A stretch of 64,000 nucleotides of DNA. Origin: JAKFDI01 sp044508835 (GTDB taxonomy: Bacteria > Pseudomonadota > Gammaproteobacteria > Burkholderiales > Burkholderiaceae_C). Below are positions 52,549-61,888 of the stretch, in pieces; position 1 is the stretch's first letter, and the number at the start of each line of letters is the position of its first letter. The translations under genes and the position numbers were made by a program. The DNA is taken from assembly GCA_044508835.1 (NCBI GenBank), contig JBIQHD010000022.1, forward strand, positions 1-64,000. Direction: 5' to 3'. Under the pieces are notes generated by a model. It had not been told where the DNA came from. It made no database searches and saw nothing but the letters and a program-made list of their open reading frames with translations.

Positions 52549-53169
52549 TCAGCTCACCACGCCCTTGCTGCGCAGGAATTCGTCCACCAGCTGCAGCCGC
52601 ACCGCCGGGTCGGGCAGCTCCATCAGCTTCTGCTTGGCCGCCAGCGAGATCGGCAGGATCTCGCACCAGCGGTTCGCCACCCAGCCCGCGTCGTCGAAGC
52701 GGTAGGGCGCGAGGAAGGGCGCCGCACCCTGCGCCTTCAGGGTGGCGATGGCGTTGGCGAGGCCCTTGACGGTCTCGTGCATGGCCGGCGCCGGCGCCAG
52801 CGCCTCGTCGGCGGGCTGCGCCTGCACGCGCGCGAGCCACAGGCCGTCGGCCTCCTGGCGGCTCGATTCGACGTCGAAGCGCTGCATGCCGCGGCTGCGC
52901 ACCTGCAGGATGCCGGGCGTGTCGCCGTCCACGTCGATCAGTTCCGCCGCCGTGCCGACGTGCTCGAAGCTCACGCCCTGGCCCGGCCGGTGCACCTCGC
53001 CGCCCCTGAGCAGCGCCACCACGCCGAACGGCCGCTGCTCGCGCAGGCAGGCGCCGATGAGGTCGAGGTAGCGCGCCTCGAACACCTTCAGCGCCAGCAG
53101 GCCGCCGGGAAACAGCACCGACTGCAGCGGGAACAGCGGCAGCTCGAAGGGGCCGGGCGGCAGGGTCAT
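52549..53169 (-). CDS. LON N-terminal substrate-binding domain protein
   Basis: 206 residues with a Lon N-terminal (PUA-like) domain only: LPLFPLQSVLFPGGLLALKV, FEARYLDLIGACL and FGVVALLRGGEV. The AAA and protease domains of Lon are absent, so this is the stand-alone LonN family of unknown function. It is the last gene of nadK-recN-rapZ-lonN, 24 bp after rapZ. Confidence 0.9.
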   Translation of the reverse strand: MTLPPGPFELPLFPLQSVLFPGGLLALKVFEARYLDLIGACLREQRPFGVVALLRGGEVHRPGQGVSFEHVGTAAELIDVDGDTPGILQVRSRGMQRFDVESSRQEADGLWLARVQAQPADEALAPAPAMHETVKGLANAIATLKAQGAAPFLAPYRFDDAGWVANRWCEILPISLAAKQKLMELPDPAVRLQLVDEFLRSKGVVS

Positions 53170-53193
53170 CGGCGCGGGGTGGGCAAGGGCGGC

Positions 53194-54132
53194 TCAGCCG
53201 CGCCCGTCGAGCTCGCGGTGGCGCACCAGCGTGGCGGCACGCGCCTCGAAGCGCCGCGCCAGCGTCTCGACGAAGTACACCGAGCGGTGCTGCCCGCCGG
53301 TGCAGCCGATGGCCACGGTGAGGTAGCTGCGCTGGTCGTCCTCGAAGGCCGGCAGCCAGCGCGCCAGGAAGGCCTCGATCTGGTCGAGCATCTCGTTGGC
53401 TTCGGGCTGCTCGGCGAGGTACTGGCACACCGCGGCGTCGAGCCCGGTGAGGGGGCGCAGCTCGCGGATGTAGTAGGGGTTGGGCAGTACGCGGATGTCG
53501 AACACGTAGTCGGCATCCAGCGGCACGCCGTGCTTGAACGCGAAGGACTCGAACACCAGCGTGAGCCGGCTCGCCGTGGCTTCCACCAGCTGGCGCATCC
53601 AGGCGCGCAGCTGGGCCGGGCGCAGCTGGCTGGTGTCGATGACGGTGGAGACCTCGCGCAGTTCGGCCACGAGCTCGCGCTCCAGCTCGATGGCTTCGAT
53701 CAGCGCGCGGTGGCCGTCGGGCGCGACGGCCGGGGCGCGGTCGCTCGCCCGCCGGCGCGGCGTGGGCGGCCGGCCCGATTCGTAGGTGAGCGGGTGCGGG
53801 CGGCGCGTCTCGGAGAAGCGGCGCACCAGCGCGTCGGTGCTCGAATCGAGGAACACCGGGCGGATCGCTACGCCCTCGTCGCGCAGCTCGCGCAGCAGCG
53901 CCAGCAGGTGCGGCAGCGAGCGGGCGCTGCGCGCATCCACCGCGATGGCGACGCGGCGCTCCGCGCGCTGCTGCTGCAGGCGCAGGAACTCGCGCAGCAG
54001 CTCGGGCGGCAGGTTGTCCACGCAGAAGAAGCCCGCGTCCTCCAGCGCATGCAGTGCCACCGACTTGCCGGAGCCGGAGATGCCGGTGACGAGCACCACT
54101 TCCTGCGGCGCAAGGGCGTTCGGCGTGTTCAT
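53194..54132 (-). CDS. rapZ: RNase adapter protein RapZ (YvcJ family)
   Basis: 312 residues. Walker A is [16 protein letters not shown] (G17-S24); the Walker B-like [15 protein letters not shown] follows. The C-terminal RapZ signature is [21 protein letters not shown] ([20 protein letters not shown]). In gammaproteobacteria RapZ targets GlmZ sRNA and senses GlcN6P; in betaproteobacteria its target is not established. Residues about 115-140 ([20 protein letters not shown]) form a basic Pro-rich insertion not usual in the family. The ATG overlaps the recN stop by 4 bp. Confidence 0.94.
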   Translation of the reverse strand: MNTPNALAPQEVVLVTGISGSGKSVALHALEDAGFFCVDNLPPELLREFLRLQQQRAERRVAIAVDARSARSLPHLLALLRELRDEGVAIRPVFLDSSTDALVRRFSETRRPHPLTYESGRPPTPRRRASDRAPAVAPDGHRALIEAIELERELVAELREVSTVIDTSQLRPAQLRAWMRQLVEATASRLTLVFESFAFKHGVPLDADYVFDIRVLPNPYYIRELRPLTGLDAAVCQYLAEQPEANEMLDQIEAFLARWLPAFEDDQRSYLTVAIGCTGGQHRSVYFVETLARRFEARAATLVRHRELDGRG

Positions 54133-55823
54133 CGCTTCTTCCGCGCCGGCGCGGCCGTCGCCACCGCCAGCAGTTCCTGGGCATGCGCGCGGCTCGTGCC
54201 CGACAGCCGCTCGCCGCCCAGCATGCGCGCGACCTCGGCCACGCGGTCTTCGCCGCGCACGGCGTTCACGTCGCTGCGCGTGCTGCCGGCCTGGGTGCGC
54301 TTGGACACCACGAAATGGTGGTCCGCGCAGGCCGCCACCTGGGGCAGGTGCGTGACGGCCAGCACCTGGCGCTCGCGGCCGAGCTGCTTCATCAGCCGGC
54401 CCACGGTGTCGGCCACGGTGCCGCCGACGCCGGCGTCGATCTCGTCGAAGATGAGCGTGTCGGCCGCCTCGTCGCCCGGCGCGAGCTGGCTGGTGGTGAC
54501 GGCGATCGCCAGCGCGATGCGCGACAGCTCGCCGCCCGAGGCCACGCGCGCCAGCGGTCGCGGCGTGCTGCCTTCGTGGCCGGCGACGAGGAACTCGGCC
54601 GATTCGAGCCCGAAGGACTGCCGCTCGGCCTGCGGCGCGAACGCGATCTCGAAGCGGCCGCCCGCCATGCCGAGCTGCTGCATCGCCTGGGTGACGGCCG
54701 CGGCCAGCTTCGGCGCGGCCTTGCGCCGCGCGGCGGACACGCGGGCCGCCTCGGCGTCGAAGCTGCGCTCGGCGTCGGCCAGCGTGCGCTGCAGCGACTC
54801 GGCGTCGGCCGAGGCCTCGATCGCGCGCAGTTCGTCCTGCCACTGGGCCAGCAGCGCCGGCAGCTCCGCCGGCGGGCGGCGGTAGCGGCGCGCGAGCGTC
54901 ATCCAGGCCGACAGGCGCTCGTCGAGCTGCTGCAGCCGCTCGGGCTCGGGCTCGGTGTGGTGCAGGTAGCTCGACAGCGTGTGCGCCGCGTCCTGCAGCT
55001 GCGCCTGCACGCTCTGCAGCACCTCGGCCACGCCGGCCAGCTGGGCGTCGATGGCGGCCGCTTCGGCCAGCGCGTCGGCCGCGCGGCCGGTGAGCGCGCC
55101 GGCGTTGTCGTCGGCCTCGCTGACGGCGTCGAGCGCCGTGCGCGCGGCGTCGATCAGCGACTGCGCGTTCGACAGCCGGCGGTGCTCCGCGTTCAGCTCG
55201 TCCCATTCGTCGGCGCCGGGCGCGAGGCGGTCGAGCTCGCCGACCTGCCAGGCGAGGCGCTCGCGCTCGCGCTCGATGTCGGCCTGCCGCGTCTGCGCCG
55301 CGAGCAGCGCGTCGGCGGCGGCCTTCCAGGCGGCGAAGGCGGCGGCCAGCGGCTTCGCGTCCGCGCCCGCGTAAGCGTCGAGCAGCGCGCGCACCGACGC
55401 CGGCCGCGTGAGGCTTTGCCAGGCATGCTGGCCGTGGATGTCCACCAGCCGGTCGGCCGCCTCGCGCAGCTGCGCGATGGTGGCCACGCTGCCGTTGATC
55501 CATGCGCGGCTCTTGCCCTGCGCGTCGATCGTGCGGCGCAGCAGCAGCCGGCCCTCGTCGTGCGGCGGGCCGTCGAAGCCGGCCTCGGCCAGCCAGGCCG
55601 CCAGGCCGCGCGGCGAATCGAACTCGGCGGTGATGTCGGCGCGCGCCGCGCCCTCGCGCACCACGCCGGTGTCGCCGCGGCTGCCGAGGGCGAGCTGCAG
55701 GGCGTCGATCAGGATGGACTTGCCAGCGCCGGTCTCGCCGGTGAGCACCGAGAAGCCGGCGGCGAGCTCGACCTCCAGCTCGGCCACGATGACGAAGTCG
55801 CGCAGGACGAGGCGTCTGAGCAT
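54129..55823 (-). CDS. recN: DNA repair protein RecN
   Basis: 564 residues, an SMC-like repair ATPase. Walker A is [17 protein letters not shown] (29-36 for GETGAGKS). After a coiled-coil region the ABC signature is [18 protein letters not shown] and Walker B is [13 protein letters not shown]. The start ATG 55823 ([16 protein letters not shown]) is 2 bp after the nadK stop. The pairing nadK-recN is common in proteobacteria. Confidence 0.96.
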   Translation of the reverse strand: MLRRLVLRDFVIVAELEVELAAGFSVLTGETGAGKSILIDALQLALGSRGDTGVVREGAARADITAEFDSPRGLAAWLAEAGFDGPPHDEGRLLLRRTIDAQGKSRAWINGSVATIAQLREAADRLVDIHGQHAWQSLTRPASVRALLDAYAGADAKPLAAAFAAWKAAADALLAAQTRQADIERERERLAWQVGELDRLAPGADEWDELNAEHRRLSNAQSLIDAARTALDAVSEADDNAGALTGRAADALAEAAAIDAQLAGVAEVLQSVQAQLQDAAHTLSSYLHHTEPEPERLQQLDERLSAWMTLARRYRRPPAELPALLAQWQDELRAIEASADAESLQRTLADAERSFDAEAARVSAARRKAAPKLAAAVTQAMQQLGMAGGRFEIAFAPQAERQSFGLESAEFLVAGHEGSTPRPLARVASGGELSRIALAIAVTTSQLAPGDEAADTLIFDEIDAGVGGTVADTVGRLMKQLGRERQVLAVTHLPQVAACADHHFVVSKRTQAGSTRSDVNAVRGEDRVAEVARMLGGERLSGTSRAHAQELLAVATAAPARKKR

Positions 55824-55825
55824 GG

Positions 55826-56710
55826 TCAGCCTTCGCTCGAGGTGCCCGCGTTCCAGCGCAGCTTGCCGCGCAGGGTGGCGTAGTAGCTCCAGCCCAGCGG
55901 GTGCAGGAAGCGCACCTGGTGCGCCGAGCGCCGCACGGTCACGCGGTCGCCGTGCAGGAGGCTCGCGAGGCTCTGCATGTCGAAGTTCACGCTCGCGTCG
56001 CGGCCGGCCACGATCTCGATGGAGATCTCGCCGGCGTCCGGCAGCACGATGGGGCGGTTCGACAGGTCGTGCGGCGCGATCGGCACCAGCACCCAGGCCG
56101 CGATGCCGGGGTGCAGGATGGGCCCGCCGGCCGACAGCGCGTAGGCGGTGGAGCCGGTGGGCGAGCCGACGATCAGGCCGTCGGCGCGCAGGCCGGTGAC
56201 GAGCTCGTCGCCGAGCGTGATGCGCAGCTCGACCATGCTGGCCGTGGCGCCGCGGCTGACCACCACGTCGTTCATGGCCAGCCCCTCGAAGATGGTCTCG
56301 CCGTCGCGCCACACGCCGCCTTCGAGCATGCTGCGGCGCTCTTCCTCGTAGTCGCCGGCGATCATCGGTCCGAGCAGCTCGGCGAACTGGCCGATGGACA
56401 CGTCGGTGATGAAGCCGAGCCGCCCCTGGTTGATGCCCACCAGCGGCAGGCCGTGGCGCGCTACCTGCCGCGCGATGCCGAGCATGGTGCCGTCGCCGCC
56501 GACCACCACGACGAGGTCACAGCGCTCGCCCATCTGGTCGACGCCGAGCGCGTCGTAGCCCGTCATGCCGGTGTTCAGCGCGGTCGCGCGCTCGAGCGAC
56601 ACGTCCAGCCCCTGGCGGGAAAGAAAGTGCGCGATCTCTTCCAGCACGTCGCGAATGCCTTGTGCGTGGTATTTGCCCACCAGTGCGGCATGTCGGAAGC
56701 GGGTCCTCAT
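55826..56710 (-). CDS. nadK: NAD kinase
   Basis: 294 residues. The GGDGT motif is residues 71-75 ([16 protein letters not shown]); the second signature is in [18 protein letters not shown] and [19 protein letters not shown]. It makes NADP from NAD. The ATG is 56710; a TGTAAT on the minus strand at 56723-56718 would place transcription within a base of the start codon. It is divergent from hrcA and leads the recN operon. Confidence 0.97.
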   Translation of the reverse strand: MRTRFRHAALVGKYHAQGIRDVLEEIAHFLSRQGLDVSLERATALNTGMTGYDALGVDQMGERCDLVVVVGGDGTMLGIARQVARHGLPLVGINQGRLGFITDVSIGQFAELLGPMIAGDYEEERRSMLEGGVWRDGETIFEGLAMNDVVVSRGATASMVELRITLGDELVTGLRADGLIVGSPTGSTAYALSAGGPILHPGIAAWVLVPIAPHDLSNRPIVLPDAGEISIEIVAGRDASVNFDMQSLASLLHGDRVTVRRSAHQVRFLHPLGWSYYATLRGKLRWNAGTSSEG

Positions 56711-56717
56711 CCGCGGG

Positions 56718-56723
56718 ATTACA
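56718..56723 (-). promoter_or_regulatory. Possible -10 for nadK
   Basis: TGTAAT on the minus strand; the expected transcription start falls next to the nadK ATG, implying a leaderless mRNA. Confidence 0.35.
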
Positions 56724-56768
56724 CCACAGGGACATGCCGCGGCGCAGGCCAGAATCCCGCGCCAAATC

Positions 56769-56774
56769 TACAAT
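56769..56774 (+). promoter_or_regulatory. Possible -10 giving a leaderless hrcA mRNA
   Basis: TACAAT whose +7 position is exactly the A of the hrcA ATG at 56781. No -35 at normal spacing and no Shine-Dalgarno are seen. Confidence 0.4.
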
Positions 56775-56780
56775 CACGCC

Positions 56781-57797
56781 ATGCTCGACGACCGTGCGAA
56801 AACCCTGCTGAAAGCCCTCGTCGAACGGTACATCGCCGACGGCCAGCCCGTCGGTTCGCGCACCCTCTCGCGGGCCTCGGGGCTCGACCTGTCGCCGGCC
56901 ACCATCCGCAACGTGATGGCCGACCTCGAGGACCTCGGCCTCATCGCCAGCCCGCACACCAGCGCCGGGCGCATCCCCACGGCGCGCGGCTACCGGCTGT
57001 TCGTCGACACCATGCTCACGGCGCAGCCGATGCACATCGCGCGCGCGCCGCACATCGAGCCGCAGCTGCTGGCCGACCAGCCGCAGCGCGTGATCGCCAA
57101 CGCGGCGCAGCTGCTGTCCAACCTGTCGAGCTTCGTCGGCGTGGTGACGGCGCCGCGCAAGGCGAGCGTGTTCCACCACATCGAGTTCATGCGCCTGTCG
57201 GAGCGGCGCGTGCTCGTGATCCTCGTCGCGCCCGACGGCGACGTGCAGAACCGCGTCATCTTCACCGCGCAGGACTACAGCCAGGCGCAGCTGCAGGAGG
57301 CGAGCCACTACCTCACCAGCCACTATTCGGGCCTCACGCTCGACGAGGTGCGCGAGCGCCTGAAGACCGAGGTCGAGGCGCTGCGCGGCGAGATCGCGGC
57401 GCTGATGCAGGCCGCCGTGCAGGCCGGCAGCGAGGCGGTGGCCGACAGCCAGGAGCAGGTGGTCGTCTCCGGCGAGCGCAACCTGCTCGCGGTGCACGAC
57501 CTGTCGAGCGACATGGACGCGCTGCGCAAGCTGTTCGACCTGTTCGAGCAGAAGACCCAGCTCATGCGCCTGCTCGAGGTGAGCAGCCGCGCCGAGGGCG
57601 TGCGCATCTACATCGGCGGCGAGAGCCGCGTCGTGCCGTTCGAGGAGCTGTCGGTCGTCTCGGCGCCGTACGAGGTCGACGGCCAGGTGGTCGGCACGCT
57701 CGGCGTGATCGGCCCGACGCGCATGGCCTACGACCGCATGATCCAGATCGTCGACATCACCTCGCGGCTGGTGTCGAACGCGCTCAGTTCCAAGTAG
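56781..57797 (+). CDS. hrcA: Heat-inducible transcription repressor HrcA
   Basis: 338 residues. The N-terminal winged helix has [20 protein letters not shown] and [20 protein letters not shown], then [20 protein letters not shown]. The C-terminal domain is GAF-like with [20 protein letters not shown]. It represses groE/dnaK through CIRCE elements; no CIRCE is present in this window. A longer frame upstream overlaps nadK on the other strand and is not used. Confidence 0.96.
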   Translation: MLDDRAKTLLKALVERYIADGQPVGSRTLSRASGLDLSPATIRNVMADLEDLGLIASPHTSAGRIPTARGYRLFVDTMLTAQPMHIARAPHIEPQLLADQPQRVIANAAQLLSNLSSFVGVVTAPRKASVFHHIEFMRLSERRVLVILVAPDGDVQNRVIFTAQDYSQAQLQEASHYLTSHYSGLTLDEVRERLKTEVEALRGEIAALMQAAVQAGSEAVADSQEQVVVSGERNLLAVHDLSSDMDALRKLFDLFEQKTQLMRLLEVSSRAEGVRIYIGGESRVVPFEELSVVSAPYEVDGQVVGTLGVIGPTRMAYDRMIQIVDITSRLVSNALSSK

Positions 57798-57831
57798 GCG
57801 CGAGAAAGCAGGGCGCGCGGCCCCGCAAACC

Positions 57832-57837
57832 TACAAT
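57832..57837 (+). promoter_or_regulatory. Possible -10 for the CAT tRNA gene
   Basis: TACAAT 29 bases before the tRNA 5' end, consistent with a short 5' leader removed by RNase P. No strong -35. Confidence 0.35.
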
Positions 57838-57866
57838 CGCGCCCGCTTCACGCATGCGATTCACAC

Positions 57867-57943
57867 GGGCCGTTAGCTCAGTTGGTTAGAGCAGAGGACT
57901 CATAATCCTTTGGTCGCTGGTTCGAGCCCAGCACGGCCTACCA
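57867..57943 (+). tRNA. tRNA with CAT anticodon (tRNA-Met or tRNA-Ile2)
   Basis: 77 bases, acceptor GGGCCGT/ACGGCCT with a G-T first pair, discriminator A, and CCA encoded. The anticodon loop is CTCATAA. D-arm TTAGCTCAGTTGGTTAGAGC and T-arm GCTGGTTCGAGCCCAGC are standard. The variable region and T-arm (TTGGTCGCTGGTTC) and acceptor pairs C4-G69, C5-G68 resemble E. coli tRNA-Ile2 more than elongator tRNA-Met. If Ile2, TilS lysidine modification of C34 makes it read AUA; this cannot be settled by reading alone. Confidence 0.93.
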
Positions 57944-57976
57944 CACCGGTGGCGGCAGACCCTGCGCCCTGCACCG

Positions 57977-58915
57977 TCAAGCCGTTCTGCGCCGCCCCGG
58001 CATCGGCTTTCTTGTGCGCGCCGCGGCCTGCGGCCGGTGCGCCATCACCCACTCGTAGAACCCCTGGGCCGCGACCGACAGGCTGCGGTCGCGCCGGCGC
58101 ACGAGGTAGATGTGGCGCGTGAGCCCGGCCCAGCGCAGGGGCCGGATGGCGAGCTCGGGCGAGCGGAACTGGTAGAGCGTCAGCGCCGGCACCACGCTGA
58201 TGCCCAGGCCCGCGCGCACCATGCCGCTCACGGTGGCGAGCTGGTCCACCTCGAGCACCGACGGCAGGGTCTGCGGATGCGTGGCCGCATCGATGTACTG
58301 GCGCACGCTGGAGGTGCGCGACAGGTGCACGAACGGCCAGGCGGCGAGGTCGCGCGGCTTGGGCTCGCGCAGGCGCGCGAGCGGGTGGCCGGCCGGGCAC
58401 ACGAGGTGGAAGTCGTCGCTGCAGAAGCGCTCGGCGCGCAGCTCGGGCGTCTCGGCGCGGGTGGCGGCCAGCGCGAAGTCGGCATGGCCGCTGCGCACGG
58501 CCTCGATGCAGGGCTCGGAGAGCACGTCGGCCACTTCCATCTCGATGCCCGGGTACTCGGCCGCGAAGCCGGCCAGCACGCCGGGCAGCCAGTCGGCCGC
58601 GAGCGAGGGCAGCAGCGCGATCGACACCCGCCCGCGCCGGCGCGCCGCGCGGTCCTGCACGCCGGCGAGCGCGGCGTCGAACTCGCCGAGCACGCGCTGC
58701 GCGGCGAGGCCGAAGTCCTCGCCCTCGGCGGTGAGCGCCACATGGCGCGTGCTGCGGTCGAACAGGCGCACGCCGAGCGATTCCTCCAGCTGGCGGATGA
58801 GGGCGCTGAACGCCGGCTGCGACAGGTGGCTGGCCGCGGCGGCGCGCGTGAAGCTGCGTTCCTCGGCCAGCGCCATGAAGGCGCGCAGCTGGCGGGTGGA
58901 GACGTTGACGTTCAT
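57977..58915 (-). CDS. LysR family transcriptional regulator
   Basis: 312 residues. The N-terminal LysR helix-turn-helix (about 5-65) has RQLRAFMALAEERSFTRAAA, SHLSQPAFSALIRQLEESLG and LFDRSTRHVALTAEG. The C-terminal periplasmic-binding-like sensor (about 92-295) follows. It is divergent from the AtuA-like cluster, 139 bp away, and is its most likely regulator; a perfect 14-bp palindrome lies between them. Inducer unknown. Confidence 0.92.
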   Translation of the reverse strand: MNVNVSTRQLRAFMALAEERSFTRAAAASHLSQPAFSALIRQLEESLGVRLFDRSTRHVALTAEGEDFGLAAQRVLGEFDAALAGVQDRAARRRGRVSIALLPSLAADWLPGVLAGFAAEYPGIEMEVADVLSEPCIEAVRSGHADFALAATRAETPELRAERFCSDDFHLVCPAGHPLARLREPKPRDLAAWPFVHLSRTSSVRQYIDAATHPQTLPSVLEVDQLATVSGMVRAGLGISVVPALTLYQFRSPELAIRPLRWAGLTRHIYLVRRRDRSLSVAAQGFYEWVMAHRPQAAARTRKPMPGRRRTA

Positions 58916-58944
58916 GGGCGGCGGCTGCGATTCATCGGTTTGGC

Positions 58945-58958
58945 GGATCAATTGATCC
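58945..58958. promoter_or_regulatory. Palindromic candidate LysR operator
   Basis: GGATCAATTGATCC is a perfect 14-bp palindrome, centred about 53 bp upstream of the predicted atuA start of transcription. This is a usual place for a LysR-type activation site (ATC-N6-GAT here). Confidence 0.5.
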
Positions 58959-58969
58959 CGACTTTCTAT

Positions 58970-58998
58970 TTCACAGATTAACGCCGCCTGCCTACAGT
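58970..58998 (+). promoter_or_regulatory. Candidate promoter of the atuA-like operon
   Basis: -35 TTCACA (58970-58975), 17-bp spacer, -10 TACAGT (58993-58998). The expected start is near 59005, leaving a leader of about 50 nt that includes the GGAGGAGACG ribosome site. Confidence 0.5.
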
Positions 58999-59054
58999 CG
59001 TCCACGGAACATGCACCGAGACGCCGCACGACACGGGCGGCGCCGGAGGAGACG

Positions 59055-60416
59055 ATGACGGATTCACTCTTGCGCGTGGGCTGCGCCGCCGGCTTCTCCG
59101 GCGATCGCACCGATGCCGCCGGCCCGGTGGTCGACGCGCTGATCGCGGCCGGCGGCCCGGCGGTGCTGATCTTCGAGACCCTGGCCGAGCGCACGCTGGC
59201 GCTGGCGCAGATGGCGCGCCGCGGCGATCCGGACGGCGGCTACGAGCCGCTGCTCGACGAGCTGCTGCGCCCGGTGCTGGCGCGCTGCCTGGGGCACGGC
59301 ATCCGCATCGTCAGCAACTTCGGCGCGGCCAACCCGGCGGGCGCGGCGCGGCGCATCGCGGCGCTCGCCGCCGAGCTCGGCCTGCGCGCACCGCGCATCG
59401 CCGTGGTCGAGGGCGACGACCTGAGCGGCGAGGCCCACCGCCCGCTGCTCGCCCAGGCCCTGGGCGAGCATGCGCGGGGGTTGTCGCTCGTCTCCGCCAA
59501 CGCTTACCTCGGCGCCGAGCCCATCGCCGATGCGCTGCTGGACGGCGCCGACGTGGTGGTGTGCGGCCGCGTGGCCGACCCGTCGCTGACCGTCGGGCCG
59601 GCGCTCGCGCACTTCGGCTGGGCGCGCGACGACTGGGACCGCCTCGCCCGCGCCACCATGGCCGGCCACCTGCTGGAATGCGGCGCGCAGGTCACCGGCG
59701 GCTACTACGCCGACCCGGGCTTCAAGGACGTGCCGGGCCTGGCGACGCTCGGCTACCCGATCGCCGAGATCGACGCCGACGGCCACTGCACGCTCACCAA
59801 GCCGGCCGGCACCGGCGGGCGCGTGGACGCGCACACCGTCAAGGAGCAGCTGCTCTACGAAGTGCACGACCCGCGCGCCTACCTCACGCCCGACGTGGCG
59901 GCCGACATCGGCGAGGCCGAGGTCGCCGAGATCGGGCCCGACCGCGTGCGCCTGACCGGCGTGCGCGGCCATGCGCGGCCGGCGGAACTGAAGGTCAACG
60001 TCTGCCACGAGACCGGCTGGCTGGCCGAGGGCGAGATCTCCTACGCCGGGGCCCGCGCCGAAGCGCGTGCGCGGCTCGCGGCCGAGGTGCTGCGCGAGCG
60101 GCTGGCGGGACTCGGGCCGCTGCGGGCCGACCTGATCGGCGTGGCCAGCGTCTTCGCCGACGACGCCGGCCGCTGGCTCGCCGGGCAGCCCGAGGGCGAT
60201 GCGCGCGACGTGCGCCTGCGCGTGGCGCTCAAGCATGCCGAGCGGCGCTGCGCCGAGCGCCTGGTGCGTGAGGTGACGGCGCTCTACACCTGCGGCCCCG
60301 CCGGCGGCGGCGGCGTGCGCACGGCGCTGCGCCCGCGCCTGGGCACGGTGTCGTGCAGCGTGCCGCGCGAGCGGGTGCCGGCGCGGCACCGCTTCGTGAC
60401 GGGGGATGCGCAATGA
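59055..60416 (+). CDS. AtuA-like protein, N-terminal part (DUF1446)
   Basis: 453 residues matching the DUF1446/AtuA family: LRVGCAAGFSGDRTDAAGPV near the start, IRIVSNFGAANPAGAARRIA, AYLGAEPIADALLDGADVVV, CGRVADPSLTVGPALAHFGW and CGAQVTGGYYADPGFKDVPG. In Pseudomonas AtuA is one of the acyclic terpene utilisation proteins, of unclear biochemistry. Here the C-terminal domain is a separate gene overlapping by 4 bp. The start ATG is preceded by GGAGGAGACG. It is the first structural gene of the cluster. Confidence 0.85.
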   Translation: MTDSLLRVGCAAGFSGDRTDAAGPVVDALIAAGGPAVLIFETLAERTLALAQMARRGDPDGGYEPLLDELLRPVLARCLGHGIRIVSNFGAANPAGAARRIAALAAELGLRAPRIAVVEGDDLSGEAHRPLLAQALGEHARGLSLVSANAYLGAEPIADALLDGADVVVCGRVADPSLTVGPALAHFGWARDDWDRLARATMAGHLLECGAQVTGGYYADPGFKDVPGLATLGYPIAEIDADGHCTLTKPAGTGGRVDAHTVKEQLLYEVHDPRAYLTPDVAADIGEAEVAEIGPDRVRLTGVRGHARPAELKVNVCHETGWLAEGEISYAGARAEARARLAAEVLRERLAGLGPLRADLIGVASVFADDAGRWLAGQPEGDARDVRLRVALKHAERRCAERLVREVTALYTCGPAGGGGVRTALRPRLGTVSCSVPRERVPARHRFVTGDAQ

Positions 60417-60778
60417 GTGCGCAGCCGATGATTCGCGTGCCTCTCTATCGCGCAGCGCACGGCCGCACCGGCGACAAGGGCGACCGCTCGAACATCAGCG
60501 TGATCGCCTGGCACCCGGACCTGTGGCCGCTGCTGGTCGCGCAGGTGACCGAAGAGGCCGTCGCGCGCCAGTTCGCGCACCGCCGGCCCGCGCGCGTGGT
60601 GCGCCACCTGCTGCCCACGCTGCATGCGATGAATTTCGTGATCGACGGCGTGCTCGACGGCGGCGTCAACGATTCGCTCAACCTCGACAGCCATGGCAAG
60701 GCCCTGGCGTACCTGCTGCTCGATCTGCCGATCGAGGTTCCCGCCGAGCTCGCCGCCCGCCTGGCCGGCGACGCCTGA
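60413..60778 (+). CDS. AtuA C-terminal domain-like small protein
   Basis: 121 residues from ATG 60413, with VPLYRAAHGRTGDKGDRSNI near the start, ISVIAWHPDLWPLLVAQVTE and NFVIDGVLDGGVNDSLNLDS, matching the C-terminal ferredoxin-like domain of AtuA-type proteins. Together with the preceding gene the total length (about 574) approximates a full AtuA. The two ORFs are in different frames with an ATGA overlap, so this is a natural split with coupled translation rather than an obvious sequencing error, although a frameshift cannot be excluded. Confidence 0.8.
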   Translation: MSAQPMIRVPLYRAAHGRTGDKGDRSNISVIAWHPDLWPLLVAQVTEEAVARQFAHRRPARVVRHLLPTLHAMNFVIDGVLDGGVNDSLNLDSHGKALAYLLLDLPIEVPAELAARLAGDA

Positions 60779-60814
60779 CTTCCACACCCACGACCCGAGA
60801 AGGAGACGACAGAG

Positions 60815-61804
60815 ATGACCCCCACCACGCGACACGCCCGGCGCCATGCCCTGGCCCATGCCGCCGCCCTGCTGCTGGCCGCCGCCTTGCCGGGCGCCGC
60901 GTTCGCACAGGACTACCCGAGCAAGCCCTTCACCTTCATCGTGCCTTTCGCGGCCGGCAGCGCCACCGACCAGCTCGCGCGGGCGCTCGGCCAGTCGGTC
61001 ACCGAGCAGACGAAGCAGACGGTGGTGATCGAGAACAAGGCCGGCGCCAGCGGCATGATCGCCGCGCAGCAGGCGGCCAACGCCCCGGCCGACGGCTACA
61101 CCGTGCTCATCACCACCAACACCACGCACGCGGCCAACGAGCACCTGTACAAGAAGCTGCCCTACGACCCGGTGAAGGACTTCGCCCCCGTCACGGGCCT
61201 GGGCAAGGGCGGGCAGGTGATGGTGGTGAACGTGGCCTCGCCCTACAAGAGCGTGGCCGACGTGGTGGCCGCCGCGCGCAAGAACCCGGGCAAGCTGAGC
61301 TTCGGCAGCGGCAGCTCGTCGAGCCGCATGGCCGGCGAGATGCTCAAGCAGCTCACCGACACCGACATCCTGCACGTGCCCTACAAGAGCAACCCGCTGG
61401 CCATCACCGACCTGCTGGGCGGCCAGATCGACCTGATGATCACCGACACCTCCACCGGCGTGCCGCAGGTCAAGGCCGGCAAGCTGCGCGCGCTCGGCTA
61501 CTCCACGCAGACGCGCAGCACCCAGCTGCCCGACGTGCCCACCATCGCCGAGGCCGGCGTGAAGGGCTACGACATGGGCTACTGGTTCGCCGCCTACGTG
61601 CCCGACGGCACGCCCGCGCCGGTGGTCGAGCGGCTCAACGCGCTGCTCGGCAACGCGGTGAGGAGCCCCGCCGCGACGGCCTTCTTCAACACGGCCGGCT
61701 CGGAGCCGTGGACGACGACGCCCGCCGAGCTGGCGTCGTTCCAGGCGGCCGAGACGCAGAAGTGGGGTCGCGTCATCAAGGCCGCGGGCATCGCGCCGGA
61801 GTAG
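60815..61804 (+). CDS. Bug-family tripartite tricarboxylate transporter substrate-binding protein
   Basis: 329 residues. The signal peptide ends AFAQ (about residue 32). The Bug/TctC pattern follows: DYPSKPFTFIVPFAAGSATD, ENKAGASGMIAAQQAANAPA, DGYTVLITTNTTHAANEHLY, YDPVKDFAPVTGLGKGGQVM and LLGGQIDLMITDTSTGVPQV. Bug proteins bind small carboxylated organic molecules in the periplasm. The TctAB membrane subunits are not adjacent, which is normal for the many orphan Bug genes of Burkholderiales. It lies 36 bp behind the small AtuA gene. Confidence 0.93.
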   Translation: MTPTTRHARRHALAHAAALLLAAALPGAAFAQDYPSKPFTFIVPFAAGSATDQLARALGQSVTEQTKQTVVIENKAGASGMIAAQQAANAPADGYTVLITTNTTHAANEHLYKKLPYDPVKDFAPVTGLGKGGQVMVVNVASPYKSVADVVAAARKNPGKLSFGSGSSSSRMAGEMLKQLTDTDILHVPYKSNPLAITDLLGGQIDLMITDTSTGVPQVKAGKLRALGYSTQTRSTQLPDVPTIAEAGVKGYDMGYWFAAYVPDGTPAPVVERLNALLGNAVRSPAATAFFNTAGSEPWTTTPAELASFQAAETQKWGRVIKAAGIAPE

Positions 61805-61812
61805 CCCGCGCC

Positions 61813-61888
61813 GGGCCGGCGCCGGCCCTTCATTCCCGTTCACCAGCCGGCCGCCCCGAAGAGGGCGGCCCGGGCAGCGCTTTGCCCG
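61813..61888. other. Three hairpins between the Bug and tannase genes
   Basis: 61813-61828 is a 16-bp palindrome GGGCCGGCGCCGGCCC; 61849-61870 is GGCCGCCC/GGGCGGCC with a 6-base loop; 61871-61888 is CGGGCA/TGCCCG with a 6-base loop. There is no T-run after any of them. They may reduce or separate transcription between the two genes, or protect transcript ends. Confidence 0.5.
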
